Part shown: piece after piece, positions 33,424-33,513 of the stretch
Layout of the letters: each line of letters starts with the position of its first letter
How positions within the stretch are numbered: the first letter of the stretch is position 1
The notes under the pieces: generated by a model
The model's input: only the letters and a program-made list of their open reading frames with translations
Database searches by the model: none
What the model was told of the DNA's origin: nothing
Assembly (NCBI GenBank): GCA_947377705.1
Contig: CANCGU010000004.1
Coordinates: 1 to 33,513, forward strand
Direction of reading: 5' to 3'
Source of the DNA: Comamonadaceae bacterium
GTDB taxonomy: Bacteria > Pseudomonadota > Gammaproteobacteria > Burkholderiales > Burkholderiaceae
Length of the DNA: 33,513 bases
Program-made: the position numbers and the translations under genes

Positions 33424-33513
33424 TTAAATTGTTATGGGTTCATGCAGCGTTGCTGCCTCTTGCTCACGCCCTGTGGCTTTCAGCACATCGCGCAATATGG
33501 CCCAGCCTAATGG
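33424..33513 (-). CDS. Small tetratricopeptide-repeat protein, copy 3, 5' part outside window
   Basis: Only the last 29 codons and stop are in the window: PLGWAILRDVLKATGREQEA and then ATLHEPITI, identical in protein and DNA to the end of the copy at 25381. The reading direction is opposite to the other two copies. It is followed after 2 nt by the mutated 61-residue gene, the same order as at 25381-26108. Confidence 0.85.
   Translation of the reverse strand, partial: PLGWAILRDVLKATGREQEAATLHEPITI

Larger units (their letters stand above)
33236..33513 (-). repeat. Right arm of a long inverted repeat, cut by the window edge
   Basis: Reverse complement of 25831-26108. Identity is complete over the 104 bases at the window edge (33410-33513) and lower toward the terminator. 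Together the arms flank about 7.1 kb. Confidence 0.95.

Overview
The window looks like a chromosomal segment of a betaproteobacterium in the Burkholderiales, most likely a freshwater Comamonadaceae (Limnohabitans/Rhodoferax-like). This rests on codon choice, the style of the lipoproteins, the rfb and type I secretion proteins, and the small gene families present; it was not tested by a database search. The unifying theme is a surface layer: making a surface polysaccharide, secreting large calcium-binding proteins, and probably modifying them.

Region 1 (1-4267, plus strand) is the end of a polysaccharide operon: a polyprenyl-phosphate sugar transferase (cut by the window edge), two glycosyltransferases and a Wzx-type flippase. 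Region 2 (4264-16454, minus strand) is one very tight ten-gene chain, mostly with 4-nt ATGA-type overlaps. In transcription order it runs: a 225-residue protein resembling the N-terminal half of TnpB, two type I secretion ABC proteins, an HlyD adaptor, a TolC-like channel, undecaprenyl diphosphate synthase, RfbB, RfbD, RfbA, an O-antigen ligase/polymerase and RfbC. Secretion and dTDP-L-rhamnose synthesis thus appear to be one transcriptional unit. A trypsin-like protease with a Calx-beta domain and no signal peptide (16520-17722) lies directly upstream on the same strand and is a plausible secreted substrate.

Region 3 (17773-21090, plus strand) encodes envelope proteins: a cyclophilin lipoprotein, a kelch-propeller lipoprotein and a small outer-membrane barrel. 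Region 4 (21181-26108) holds a TPR gene, a tyrosine recombinase, a low-GC S-layer/RTX-like gene with a strong terminator, a DUF6447-like gene, a second TPR gene and a 61-residue gene. A recombination-site-like dyad lies between the divergent recombinase and S-layer-like genes. Region 5 (26122-31082) has a GT41 (OGT-like) glycosyltransferase fused to a methyltransferase, an RTX/DUF4214 protein, and a protein made of two 91-residue repeats.

Region 6 (31079-33513) is an accessory patch: a phage-type protein, a BrnT/BrnA module whose toxin gene is frameshifted, and an intact DinJ/YafQ-type module with a clear promoter-operator. It ends with an inverted copy of the TPR plus 61-residue gene pair, in which the small gene carries a nonsense codon. 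The inverted copies (25831-26108 and 33236-33513) flank about 7 kb that could in principle invert.

Most novel candidates: the TnpB-derived protein lacking RuvC at the head of the secretion operon, the secretion-rhamnose-UppS operon itself, and the recombinase/S-layer/TPR/GT41 region as a possible surface-variation and glycosylation locus. No gene-free stretch exceeds 300 bases.
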